DNA of 64,000 nt, taken from contig DATKPY010000044.1 of NCBI GenBank assembly GCA_035523875.1, positions 1 to 64,000 on the forward strand, read 5' to 3'. The DNA is from JASHUC01 sp035523875. GTDB taxonomy: Bacteria > Pseudomonadota > Gammaproteobacteria > Steroidobacterales > Steroidobacteraceae. The stretch's first letter is position 1. Each line of letters starts with the position of its first letter. Of the stretch, positions 37,701-45,739 are shown one piece after another. The translations under genes were made by a program, and so were the position numbers. Below the pieces are notes generated by a model that worked only from the letters and a program-made list of their open reading frames with translations, ran no database searches and was not told where the DNA came from.

Positions 37701-38070
37701 TAAGCGAGCTCGGCAGGTCCGCGTGCGCCGCCTCGATCGCCGCCTCGACGTCGCGCGCCGCACCGTCGATGTCCCGATCGATGCCGAAGGTCAGCTGGAT
37801 GGCCGTCGAGCCGACGCTGCTCGTCGAGGTCATGTCATCGACGTCGGCAATCGCACCCAGATGACGCTCGAGCGGCGTTGCGATGGTGCTCGCCATGACC
37901 TCAGGGCTCGCTCCCGGGAGCTGCGCGGAGACGAATATCGCCGGCACGTCGATTTTCGGCAGAGGTGCCACGGGCAGCAACACGAACGCCGCCGCGCCCG
38001 AGAGGGCGACGCCGAGCGTCAACAGGATCGTCGCGACCGGCCGGCGGATGAAGGGAGCCGAGACGTTCAC
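34753..38070 (-). CDS. RND efflux permease, MdtC/MuxC-like
   Basis: The 1105-residue inner-membrane pump starts at GTG in a 4-base overlap with the first permease gene. It shows the RND layout: MNVSAPFIRRPVATILLTLG-type first helix, two large periplasmic loops, helix 4 GFVVDDAIVVMENT with the proton-relay Asp pair, and helix 10 IGIVKKNAIMMVDFALNAE with the Lys. VPKGFFPQQDTGQLQG precedes the second loop, which is longer than usual because of a Gly-rich insert and a Ser/Thr-rich stretch (about 770-850). Paired with a second RND gene and one adaptor, it matches heterotrimeric MdtBC/MuxBC pumps. No outer-membrane channel gene is in the window. Confidence 0.9.
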   Translation of the reverse strand: MNVSAPFIRRPVATILLTLGVALSGAAAFVLLPVAPLPKIDVPAIFVSAQLPGASPEVMASTIATPLERHLGAIADVDDMTSTSSVGSTAIQLTFGIDRDIDGAARDVEAAIEAAHADLPSSLTRNPFYRKINSSMFPVLAIAMTSDVLTQGQIYDAADAIISQRLAQLNGVGGVNVNGSALPAVRIDVNPLELSKYGIGLQDVAAAISNANANAPKGAIDVGPMRYQIYTNDNARVAEAYRNLIIANRNGATVRLSDVAAVTDMQDGATENIRTYGVWNGKAAVTVQVLQQPGANVIDLVDRVKRELPLLRAAIDPKIDFAVTFDRSVTIRGSLRQMEQTLLISVAMVILVVYMFLHSHRAALIPAVVVPVSLLGTFGAMYLLGYSLDTFSLMALTIATGFVVDDAIVVMENTKRHIEDGMARMRAALIGAREVGFTVLSMSLSLVAVFLPFELVGGIVGRLFREFTVTLSVAILISLAVSLSTTPMMCARLLGRDRSLSLSVIGRAFERNFQLLRQEYERTLGWALDHRRTMLALLLTTIVLNVYLYIFVPKGFFPQQDTGQLQGGMRADAAASFQLIKAKLQEVTAIIQRDPAVTSVTGSVGGGSFGFFGSGASANINVTLKPRSERNASADQVLARLRPQLAAVSGVATYLQAQQDIGGGGGGRASNSEYQYTLLGDNLAELREWSQKLRIALQDVPELTDVDTDLQPGGLEDDLIVDRDSASRLGLTEIQIDSALADAFAQAQVSTIYNPDSPQQYHVVMEVAPRFWQDPDVLKELYISTAGGAVSGTESTQAVAGTTVFKTSGATPSSAAIAEDVARELASNSLANAGRGNTSTGAAVSINAETVVPFSAFSRFATATTPVSVTHTGSSVSTSISFNLPVGVSLDQALAAIERTMNRIHMPVSIHGDTYGTARLFQQNSRNLPLMLLGALLAIYVVLGMLYESFSQPLTILSTLPSAGLGALLALMATGTEFSLIAFLGILLLIGIVKKNAIMMVDFALNAERTLGLDARSAIARACSLRFRPIMMTTFAAIAGALPLALAYGDGTEMRRPLGIAIVGGLIVSQLLTVYTTPVVYLYVRGWGRSARSARARPQSGTVSA

Positions 38071-41000
38071 GTCGGCTGCGCGCCGAGCTCGCCCCCGCTC
38101 TCCTCGCCGGGAGCGCGCGCGGCCTCGCCCTCCTCCTCGCCGCGGCCGCCGAAGCGCTTCGCGGCGCGGTCGAAGGCGAGATAGATCACCGGCGTCGTGA
38201 AGAGGGTGAGCACCTGGCTCACGAGCAGGCCGCCGACGATGCTCACCCCGAGCGGGCGGCGCAATTCCGATCCCGTGCCGGTGCCGAACATCAGCGGCAG
38301 CGCACCGAAGAGTGCGGCCACGGTGGTCATCAGGATGGGCCGGAAACGCAGCAGGCACGCCTGGTAGATCGCCTCGCGGGGCGCAAGCCCCTGTGAGCGC
38401 ACGGCATCGATGGCGAAGTCGATCATGAGGATCGCGTTCTTCTTCACGATGCCGATCAAGAGAATGATGCCGATGAGCGCGATGATCGTCAGATCCTCAC
38501 CGGCGAGCATCATGGCGAGCAACGCGCCGATTCCCGCCGACGGGAGGGTCGAGAGGATCGTGACGGGATGGATGAAGCTCTCGTAGAGCACTCCGAGCAC
38601 GATGTACATGACGAGCACCGCACCCAGGAGCAGCAGCAACTCGTTGGTGAGGTTCTTCTGGAAGGCGAGCGCCGCACCCTGGAAGGTGGTGCGTATGCTC
38701 GCCGGGAGCCCGATCGTGCGCTCGACCGACTCGATTGCAGCGACCGCCGCGCCGAGGGAGGCTCCAGGGGCCAGGTTGAACGACACTGTCGCAGCCGGAA
38801 ACTGCGCGAGGTGGTTGATCAGGAGGGGTCGGGACTCGACCTGAACCTTGGTGATCGCGGAGAGCGGCACCTGTCCGCCGGCCGCCGAAGGAACATAGAG
38901 CGAGTCGAGCGAGCCGATCGAGCCGTAGCCGGCCGGATCGGCCTGCATGATCACCCGGTACTGGTTCGACTGGGTGAAGATCGTCGAGATGATGCGCTGG
39001 CCGAAGGCGTCGTAGAGCGCGTTGTCGACGGTGCCTACGCTGATGCCGAGCCGTGCGGCGCTGTCCCGGTCGACGGTCACGTAGAGCGCGAGCCCGTTGT
39101 TCTCCTGGTCGCTTACCACGTCGGAGAGCTGTGGCTCGCGCCTGAGCGCAGCGACCAGTTGCGGCGTCCAGGTCGTGAGCGCATCGGGGGCCGCGCTTTC
39201 GAGCGTGAACTGATACTGACTGCGGCTCACCGTCGCATCGAGCGTCAGGTCCTGCGCGGGCTGCATGTAAAGGGTGATACCCGGCACGCGTCCGGTCTCG
39301 CGCTGCAGTCGGCGGATGATCTCGCCCGCCGTGGCCGAGCGCTGCGCGCGCGGCTTGAGATTGATGAGAAAACGCCCGCTGTTGAGCGTGACGTTGGTGC
39401 CGTCCACCCCGATGAAGGAGGAAAGGCTCGCCACGTCCGGATCGGTGAGCACCGCTGCGGCGAGCGCCTGCTGCCGCTCGGCCATCTCCTCATAAGACAC
39501 CGACTCGCTTGCCTCGGAGACACCCTGGATGAGACCGGTGTCTTGTTCCGGGAAGAAGCCCTTCGGAATGAAGATGTAGAGGAGCGCCGTGACCAGCACC
39601 GTCGCGGTTGCGACATACAGCGTGAGCGTCTGATGGTCGAGCACCCAGGATAGGCTGCGCGCGTACCACCCCGAGAGGCTCGCGAACCAGCCGCGCGCGC
39701 TCGGCGCGCCGTGCTCCTCGGGCGGGCGCGTCTTCAAGAGCTTTGCGCACAGCATCGGAACGAGCGTCAAGGAGACCACGGCGGAGATCAGGATGGTGAC
39801 AGCGAGTGTGACCGCGAACTCGCGGAACAGCCGCCCCACCACCTCGCGCATGAACAGCAGCGGAATCAGCACCGCGATCAGTGACACCGTGAGCGAGATG
39901 ATGGTGAAGCCGATTTGCCCGGCCCCCTTCAGCGCCGCATCGAGTGGCCGCTCACCGCGCTCGATGTAGCGCGAGATGTTCTCGATCATCACGATCGCAT
40001 CGTCGACGACGAAGCCGGTCGCGATCGTGAGCGCCATCAGCGACAGGTTATTGAGGCTGAAGCCGGCGAGATCCATCACGGCGAACGTTCCGACGAGCGA
40101 CAACGGCACCGAAAGGCTCGGAATCACCGTCGCTGGAACGTTGCGCAGGAACAGAAAAATGACGAGCACGACGAGCGCGACGGCGAGTGTGAGCTCGAAC
40201 TCCACGTCCTTGATCGATGCGCGGATCGTCGTCGTGCGGTCCGTGAGCACCGTCACGTCGACTCCGGCCGGGAGCGATGCGCGCAGCGACGGCAGCAGCG
40301 ACTGGACGCGATTGACCACTTCGACGACGTTGGCGCTCGGCTGACGCTGCACGTTGAGAATGAGCGCGGGTGTGGTATTCATCCAGCCGCCGAGCTCGGT
40401 GTTCTCCGCACTCTCGAGCAGCTGCGCCACGTCCTTCAGGCGCACGGGAGCCCCGTTGCGGTAGGCGATCACGATCTCGCCGTAGTCGACGGCGCTACGC
40501 AGCTGATCGTTCGTGTTGATGGTGTAGGCGCGCGTCGAGGCATCGAGCGTGCCCTTCGGTCCGTTCTGGTTCGCGACGCTGATCGTCGTGCGCAGATCGT
40601 CGAGATTGAGACCGTACGCGGCGAGCGCCCGCGCGTTGACGACCACGCGCACCGCCGGACGCTCTCCCCCGCTCAGGCTCACGACCCCGACGCCCTTGAC
40701 CTGCGAGATCTTCTGCGCGATGCGCGTGTCGGCGAGATCCTCGACCTGCGTGAGCGGCATGACGCGCGAGGTGATCCCGAGTGTGAGCACGGGAGCATCC
40801 GCAGGATTGACCTTGGCGTAGATCGGCGGGGCCGGCAGATCCTGCGGCAGCAGCACCTGCGCAGCGGCGATCGCCGCCTGCACTTCCTGCTCGGCCACAT
40901 CGAGGGAGAGCGAAAGGTCGAACTGCAGTGTGATGACCGAGGCGCCCGCCGAGCTCGTCGAGGTCATCTGGTCGAGCCCGGGCATCTGGCCGAGCTGCTT

Positions 41001-41204
41001 CTCGAGCGGTGCGGTGATTGCCGAGGTGACGACATCGGGGCTCGCGCCTGGGTAGAACGTCTGCACCTGGATGGTCGGATAGGCGACCTCCGGGAGCGCC
41101 GAGAGCGGCAGCTCGAGGTACCCGATGATCCCCACCGCGAGGATGGCGACCATCAGCAACGTCGTCGCCACCGGACGCAGAATGAACAGCCGCGAGGGAT
41201 TCAT
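38067..41204 (-). CDS. RND efflux permease, MdtB/MuxB-like
   Basis: The 1045-residue permease starts MNPSRLFILRPVATTLLMVAILAVGIIGY, a family-typical first helix. The helix-4 motif is GFVVDDAIVMIENISRYIE, keeping both proton-relay Asp residues, and helix 10 is IGIVKKNAILMIDFAID. The TFYPGASPDVVTSAITAPLE and QDTGLIQG segments fit the Mdt/Mux group. It lies 18 bases after the adaptor gene and overlaps the second permease by 4 bases. In E. coli the equivalent MdtB mainly conducts protons and MdtC binds drug. Likely exports amphiphiles such as bile salts or novobiocin-like compounds, an inference from the family. Confidence 0.92.
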   Translation of the reverse strand: MNPSRLFILRPVATTLLMVAILAVGIIGYLELPLSALPEVAYPTIQVQTFYPGASPDVVTSAITAPLEKQLGQMPGLDQMTSTSSAGASVITLQFDLSLSLDVAEQEVQAAIAAAQVLLPQDLPAPPIYAKVNPADAPVLTLGITSRVMPLTQVEDLADTRIAQKISQVKGVGVVSLSGGERPAVRVVVNARALAAYGLNLDDLRTTISVANQNGPKGTLDASTRAYTINTNDQLRSAVDYGEIVIAYRNGAPVRLKDVAQLLESAENTELGGWMNTTPALILNVQRQPSANVVEVVNRVQSLLPSLRASLPAGVDVTVLTDRTTTIRASIKDVEFELTLAVALVVLVIFLFLRNVPATVIPSLSVPLSLVGTFAVMDLAGFSLNNLSLMALTIATGFVVDDAIVMIENISRYIERGERPLDAALKGAGQIGFTIISLTVSLIAVLIPLLFMREVVGRLFREFAVTLAVTILISAVVSLTLVPMLCAKLLKTRPPEEHGAPSARGWFASLSGWYARSLSWVLDHQTLTLYVATATVLVTALLYIFIPKGFFPEQDTGLIQGVSEASESVSYEEMAERQQALAAAVLTDPDVASLSSFIGVDGTNVTLNSGRFLINLKPRAQRSATAGEIIRRLQRETGRVPGITLYMQPAQDLTLDATVSRSQYQFTLESAAPDALTTWTPQLVAALRREPQLSDVVSDQENNGLALYVTVDRDSAARLGISVGTVDNALYDAFGQRIISTIFTQSNQYRVIMQADPAGYGSIGSLDSLYVPSAAGGQVPLSAITKVQVESRPLLINHLAQFPAATVSFNLAPGASLGAAVAAIESVERTIGLPASIRTTFQGAALAFQKNLTNELLLLLGAVLVMYIVLGVLYESFIHPVTILSTLPSAGIGALLAMMLAGEDLTIIALIGIILLIGIVKKNAILMIDFAIDAVRSQGLAPREAIYQACLLRFRPILMTTVAALFGALPLMFGTGTGSELRRPLGVSIVGGLLVSQVLTLFTTPVIYLAFDRAAKRFGGRGEEEGEAARAPGEESGGELGAQPT

Positions 41205-41222
41205 GCGCGCTCAGCCGGTGCG

Positions 41223-42497
41223 TCAGCGGTGCCCGAGGGCGCGAGGAGCCTCCGATCGGGACGGCGCGCCGCCATGCGGGACGCCGGCGGCGGCCGCACG
41301 GCTCGAGGGCGGCAGGATGATCTGCGCGCCGTCGCGCAGGCGATCGCCGCCTTCGGTGACGACCACATCGCCAGGTGCGAGTCCTTGTGTCACCGCGACG
41401 CGCTCCCCGTCGGCCACGCCGAGGGTGACCGGACGAACGGCCACCGTGCTGTCGGGGCGTACGAGGTAGACGAATGTCGAGACGACGCCATTCGGCGCAC
41501 CGCGATGCACTGCTGCATTCGGGATGATGAGCTCGCCCTGGAGCGTATCCTCGAGGAGCTCGACGTTGACGAACTGATTGGGAAAGAGTGCGCCGTCGCG
41601 ATTGTCGAAGATGGCGCGCAGCTTCACCGTCCCCGTGGTCGTGTCGATCTCGTTGTCCGTCGTGAGCAGCGTTCCGGAGGCGAGCTTCTGGCTGTTGCTG
41701 CGGTCGAACACTTCCACCGGAAGCACCGCACCGGCGCGCAGCCGGCGCTCGATCGCCGGTACGCTGTCCTCGGGCACGGGGAAGATCACGCTGATCGGCT
41801 GCAGCTGCGTGAGCACGACGATGCCGTTCACATCCGCCGGGGTGACATAGTTGCCCTGATCGACCTGGCGCAGTCCAACGCGCCCCGTCACCGGCGAGGT
41901 GATGTGGGTGTAATCGAGATTGACGGCCGCGGCTTCGACCTGCGCCTTGTCCGACTCGACCGTTCCCTCGTATTGCTCCACGAGCGCCCGCTGCTGGTCG
42001 ACCTGCTGCGCCGACACCGAGTCCTCTTTGAGTAACTCAACGTAACGCGCGAGATCGATCTTCGCCTCCGCAAGCTGCGCCTGATCGCGCTTCAGATTGC
42101 CCTTGTTCTGATCGAGCGCCGCCTGGTATGGCCGTGGATCGATCTGCGCCAGGAACGCGCCCTTGCGCACCAGCTCGCCCTCGCGGAAGGCGATGGTCTG
42201 CAGCTGTCCGCTGATCTGGGTCTTCACGGTGACCGTGGCGAGCGGCGTCACCGTGCCGAGCCCGGGCACGAGAATGCGGATCTCCCCGCGCGTCGCGGTG
42301 GCGACCGACACGGCGACCACGCTCGCGGCCGAGCTCTGTGCCTCCTGGGCCTGCATCGCGGCGCGCCGATGATGTGCGCCGCGCACCACGAAAAAGACGA
42401 GCACGATCAGTGCCACGAGGAGTATCGCGACGGCCCTGTGCCGGCGCACGTGCGTCCACAGCCGCCCGTGCGTGGCGGTTTCGTTGAGTACGTCCAT
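41223..42497 (-). CDS. RND periplasmic adaptor (MdtA/MuxA-like membrane fusion protein)
   Basis: The 424-residue HlyD-family protein has an N-terminal membrane anchor (about 22-42, VAILLVALIVLVFFVVRG), a lipoyl-like half (VTPLATVTVKTQISGQLQTIAFREGELVRKGAFLAQIDPR), a helical hairpin (about 130-200), and then ITSPVTGRVGLRQVDQGNYV completing the lipoyl domain. Beta-barrel and membrane-proximal domains follow, including VTLGVADGERVAVTQGLAPGDVVVTEGGDRLRDGAQI. It bridges the RND trimer to a TolC-like channel. It is first in the three-gene operon, and the about 750-base region upstream should carry its promoter. Confidence 0.93.
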   Translation of the reverse strand: MDVLNETATHGRLWTHVRRHRAVAILLVALIVLVFFVVRGAHHRRAAMQAQEAQSSAASVVAVSVATATRGEIRILVPGLGTVTPLATVTVKTQISGQLQTIAFREGELVRKGAFLAQIDPRPYQAALDQNKGNLKRDQAQLAEAKIDLARYVELLKEDSVSAQQVDQQRALVEQYEGTVESDKAQVEAAAVNLDYTHITSPVTGRVGLRQVDQGNYVTPADVNGIVVLTQLQPISVIFPVPEDSVPAIERRLRAGAVLPVEVFDRSNSQKLASGTLLTTDNEIDTTTGTVKLRAIFDNRDGALFPNQFVNVELLEDTLQGELIIPNAAVHRGAPNGVVSTFVYLVRPDSTVAVRPVTLGVADGERVAVTQGLAPGDVVVTEGGDRLRDGAQIILPPSSRAAAAGVPHGGAPSRSEAPRALGHR

Positions 42498-43249
42498 ATG
42501 CGCCGCGGGCGCGATCTCCAGAAGTCGCGGGAGGTATGGTGTTATATTTATCTATATCAGCCGCCGCAGGTCAAGTCTGCCCGTCGCATTCGCCGGTGCG
42601 AGCCGTGTGTGCCGCGGCGGGCGTGTACTCGAGCTCGACACGGCTGCCCTTCGATCCGGAATGCGCGAGCGTCCGGCCAGGCCGATGTCTCGTGGTGATT
42701 CGGCTTCAGGACCTTCTTCCCCATGCTGATGTCCGCGCGCAGGCACGTACTGGGCGCGCATTGGGCGCATCGAGCGTGCTCACGGAAACAGTGAGACTGA
42801 TCGAGAAATGCCCGCCCACCATCGGGTCAGGGCTCGCAGGCGCCCGCAGGTAGCGCGGTCGCAGCCATGGGCACTCGAAAAACCGGAGGCGCAATAAAGA
42901 TTTAGCGACGCGAAGGCACCGACACGCGACTCCGCGCGGCTGCCAACTCGCAGCGGCTGCGTGGATCCTCGTCGAGCGCAGCGGAGCGTGACGCTGGGGC
43001 GTGATTCCCGGACGTGCCGGGAACCGTCGGGCTCGCCTCTGCGATCCGATTGGAATGCACGCTGTGGACCGGCGTGTCGATCGAGATTCGCGCCGCACTC
43101 ACGCCTTACAGGGGTGGCGTGGAACGGCGCGCCGGCCGCAGTGATCGCCTGGGAGGCGTCCGATTCACCGATAGGGTTCTGGTCACAGTAGTTTTGCGCC
43201 GCTGTGCGCAAATCCTCGATGTCACTCGGAGCGCCGCGCGGCCTGCGAG
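42498..43249. other. 750-base stretch without a recognisable gene
   Basis: Between the efflux adaptor start and the B12-binding radical SAM stop there are 752 bases. Several frames are open on both strands, but their translations are Arg/Ala/Ser-rich, lack ribosome-binding sites at sensible spacing and resemble no family. The first 80 bases include an AT-rich island (42543-42560) with a candidate minus-strand promoter. I see no tRNA, terminator or repeat in it. It may be a decayed gene or a long leader. Confidence 0.5.
42546..42574 (-). promoter_or_regulatory. Candidate promoter of the RND efflux operon
   Basis: On the minus strand TTGACC (42574-42569) and ATAAAT (42551-42546) are 17 bases apart within an AT-rich island, placing a start site about 40 bases before the adaptor ATG. 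The -10 box is weak (three of six), so the call rests mainly on the -35 box, spacing and location. Confidence 0.4.
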
Positions 43250-44968
43250 TCACGGCGCCGTGCGAACGCGCCCGAACAGCGCTCGCGCGACTTCGAACGG
43301 CCGAAAGTTGATCAGGTGCCGCGGCCAGGCGAGCTCGTCCTTGTCGCAAACCGTTGAGATGCTGAACCGCGCGATTTCCCCGGCAAGCTGCGCCCGCGCA
43401 CCGGCGGACTCCGCGCCCTGGCGGTTCAGCCGTTCGCGCAGCCTGCGCGCCGCGGCGATCCGCCGCGACACTGCGCTCGCCTGCCGCGGGGTGATGCGGC
43501 CGTGGGATCGCTTGAGTTCGTTCAGCCGCTCCGCGGCGTCGTATGTCGCATCAACGAGCCGCGCGCGCGACATCCACTGCGTCTCGTAGTTGAGAATCCG
43601 CTCCCAGCTCGGCTCAACGAGGAGCTGGCGATGCTGCTCGAGCGTGCGCGCGAACAGCCGATAGCCGAACCGCTCCGGCTCCTCGAAGATGCGACTGCCC
43701 GGATCGACGAACGGCCCCATCGGCGAGATCAGGCAGTTGAGCCTGCGGTCGCTCATGCGAAAGAGCCGCTCGCAGTATTCGATCGTCTCCTGAACCGATT
43801 CGTAGGTCTGCCGCGGTAGCCCGATCATGAAGAACACATCGAGACGGTGACAGCGCCGTGCGAGCGCTTCCCGCACGAACTGCTCGAGCCGCTCGTTCGT
43901 GTAGGTGGTCTCTCCGTCGAGCGCGAGCCGCACCTGCGGGTCGTGGCTCTCCGGACTCACCTCGCAGCTCCAATGTTGCACGCTGCGATCGACCTCTTCG
44001 AGGAAGCTCGCGGGTGGCAGGTCGAGGAGCTCGAAGACGATCTCGTTCGGTACTGCGGCCGCGCGCATCCCATCGAGCACCGCCGCGGTGTACGCCTCTC
44101 CTCCCTGGCGCAGATCCCCGATCAGCAGAATCGGTCCGCGCGAGAGGCGGCTGATGCGCACGATGTTCGCCACCAGGCTGTCCGGAGATCGAAACACCGG
44201 CCGTACGCGCTCGGTGAGATGGCCGCAGGTCGTGCGCGAGCTTCCACAGGTCGCGCAGTCGAACGAGCAGCCCTTGACCGGCAGGACCATCGTAATGGGG
44301 TTGCGGAGCCATCCGTTGAAGGGCAGCACGCTCTTCACGTCGCGGTAGCGCCGTACCATCTCGATGAGAAGCTCGGGGCGCACATCGACGTAGTCGAGCG
44401 TCGCTGGGATGAACCGCAGCGGATTGACGCGAACCTCCGCACCTTCCTTCCAGGTGAGGTTCGGCACGTGGGCCACCGACGCTCCCGTGCGCAGCGCGAC
44501 CAGGAGCTCGTGCAGCGCGGGCTCGGTGCTGTCGCCGCGAAGAACGAAATCGACCTGCGGGTAAGCGGCGAGCTCGCGGTGAAAATAGGTGGCCGAGAGA
44601 CCTCCCACAATGACCGGTACCTGCGGGTGCAGCTCCTTCGCGAGGCGTGCGACCTCCAGGGCGCCGTGCGCGTGCGGCAGCCAGTGCAGATCGATGCCGA
44701 TCGCCCGTGGCTCGAGCCGCGCGAGAAAGGCGCGCACGTCGAAGCGCCGATCCCCCATCATCCGCACGGCGAGGTTGACGATGCGCACCTCGAGCCCCCG
44801 TTGCGCGAGGTACGCGAGGATCGTCAGGAACCCGATCGGGTACATCTCGAAGACCGTCGAGGAGGGCACCATGTCGCTCACCGGGCCGTACAGGATCGAC
44901 TTCTCGCGGAAGTCGTAAACGCTCGGAGGATGAAGCAGTAGCAGATCGATGCCGGAGGCTTGGCTCAT
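43250..44968 (-). CDS. B12-binding-domain radical SAM protein
   Basis: The 572-residue product starts MSQASGIDLLLLHPPSVYDFREK. The N-terminal part (about 40-150) is a cobalamin-binding-like Rossmann domain (MYPIGFLTILAYLAQRG, IGIDLHWLPHAHGAL, VIVGGLSATYFHREL). The radical SAM core follows with CSFDCATC (CX3CX2C, around residue 250) and a nearby extra SSRTTCG. FFMIGLPRQTYESVQETIEYCERL is a typical late-barrel motif. The opening and overall design resemble the Ta0216-type B12/radical SAM group, whose reaction is not established. It is divergent from a di-heme cytochrome and has no obvious pathway partners. I chose ATG 44968 for its agreement with the family start. Confidence 0.8.
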   Translation of the reverse strand: MSQASGIDLLLLHPPSVYDFREKSILYGPVSDMVPSSTVFEMYPIGFLTILAYLAQRGLEVRIVNLAVRMMGDRRFDVRAFLARLEPRAIGIDLHWLPHAHGALEVARLAKELHPQVPVIVGGLSATYFHRELAAYPQVDFVLRGDSTEPALHELLVALRTGASVAHVPNLTWKEGAEVRVNPLRFIPATLDYVDVRPELLIEMVRRYRDVKSVLPFNGWLRNPITMVLPVKGCSFDCATCGSSRTTCGHLTERVRPVFRSPDSLVANIVRISRLSRGPILLIGDLRQGGEAYTAAVLDGMRAAAVPNEIVFELLDLPPASFLEEVDRSVQHWSCEVSPESHDPQVRLALDGETTYTNERLEQFVREALARRCHRLDVFFMIGLPRQTYESVQETIEYCERLFRMSDRRLNCLISPMGPFVDPGSRIFEEPERFGYRLFARTLEQHRQLLVEPSWERILNYETQWMSRARLVDATYDAAERLNELKRSHGRITPRQASAVSRRIAAARRLRERLNRQGAESAGARAQLAGEIARFSISTVCDKDELAWPRHLINFRPFEVARALFGRVRTAP

Positions 44969-45102
44969 GGCCGCAAGACTACCCGGGCTTCGCGGTCGCC
45001 GCAGCACGCCGAGTGCGCGAGTTGCGGGGCTTGACATCAAATTGGGCAATCTCGGATGCTGTTTGCGGTTGGCAACGTGCGCAGCGCGACGGAGAAGCGC
45101 CC

Positions 45103-45696
45103 ATGATCCGGATTCCCCTCTTTGCGTTCGCAACGATACTCGTGCTCGCTGCCCCGGCGCTCACCGCATCCGCCGGCGAGGTGGGCGAGGCCTGCGACGG
45201 CTGCCACGGTCACGACGGGGTCAGCACCCGGCAGGACGTGCCCACGATCGCCGGAATCTCCGTTCCGGTGCAGCTCGATGCGTTGAAGGCGTTCGCGGCG
45301 AAGACGCGTCCCTGCAGGAAGGTGGCCGCGCCCCACGGGGGCACGGAAGACATGTGCACTCTCGCCGCAGGCCTGAGCGCTGCTCAGATCGCCGCGCTCG
45401 CCGATCACTACTCGAAGCTTCCGTACGCGCGGATGAAGCAGCCCGTCGCTGCGGCAGCCGCTGCCAACGGCAAGTCGCTCGCCGCGCGCGAGTGCCAGAT
45501 CTGCCATTCGAGCGGTGGAACCGATCCGACCGATGATGCGGGACTCCTTGGCGGCCAGCCGCTCGGGTGGCTGAAGCGCGCGATCGCCGATATGAAGGAC
45601 GGAAAGAGCCCGCAGCCGAAGATGATGCAGGCCAAGACGAGCAAACTTTCGGATGCCGATGTGACGGCGCTCGCCGAGTATTACGCGAGCCTCTAG
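45103..45696 (+). CDS. Di-heme cytochrome c (c4-like), periplasmic
   Basis: The 197-residue product has a signal peptide (about 1-24, ending TASAG) and two class I cytochrome domains with CDGCH (near 31) and CQICH (near 137). Met residues in YARMKQP and PKMMQ are candidate axial ligands. The two-domain layout with GQPLGWLKRAIADMKDG matches cytochrome c4, a soluble or membrane-associated carrier that feeds terminal oxidases or reductases. GGAGAAG lies 7 bases before the ATG. It is convergent with the multiheme cytochrome genes, so it is not in their operon but may share electrons with them. Confidence 0.85.
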   Translation: MIRIPLFAFATILVLAAPALTASAGEVGEACDGCHGHDGVSTRQDVPTIAGISVPVQLDALKAFAAKTRPCRKVAAPHGGTEDMCTLAAGLSAAQIAALADHYSKLPYARMKQPVAAAAAANGKSLAARECQICHSSGGTDPTDDAGLLGGQPLGWLKRAIADMKDGKSPQPKMMQAKTSKLSDADVTALAEYYASL

Positions 45697-45739
45697 CCTC
45701 GCGCGGGCATGAGCAGCGCGACCGCTTTGCGCTGGTCGT

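Noticed and set aside
35338..38184. 948-residue open frame on the plus strand opposite the second RND permease gene
   Set aside because: It is an antisense shadow produced by high GC content; its translation is Arg/His/Asp-rich without any domain, while the minus strand encodes a full RND pump.
42536..42853. Plus-strand frame starting after GGGAGGT
   Set aside because: The ribosome-binding-like sequence is only one base from the ATG, and the translation has no recognisable features.
42780..43349. 189-residue minus-strand frame in the gene-poor gap
   Set aside because: Composition is Arg/Ser/Ala-rich and unlike real proteins here, with no ribosome-binding site and overlap with the radical SAM 3' end.
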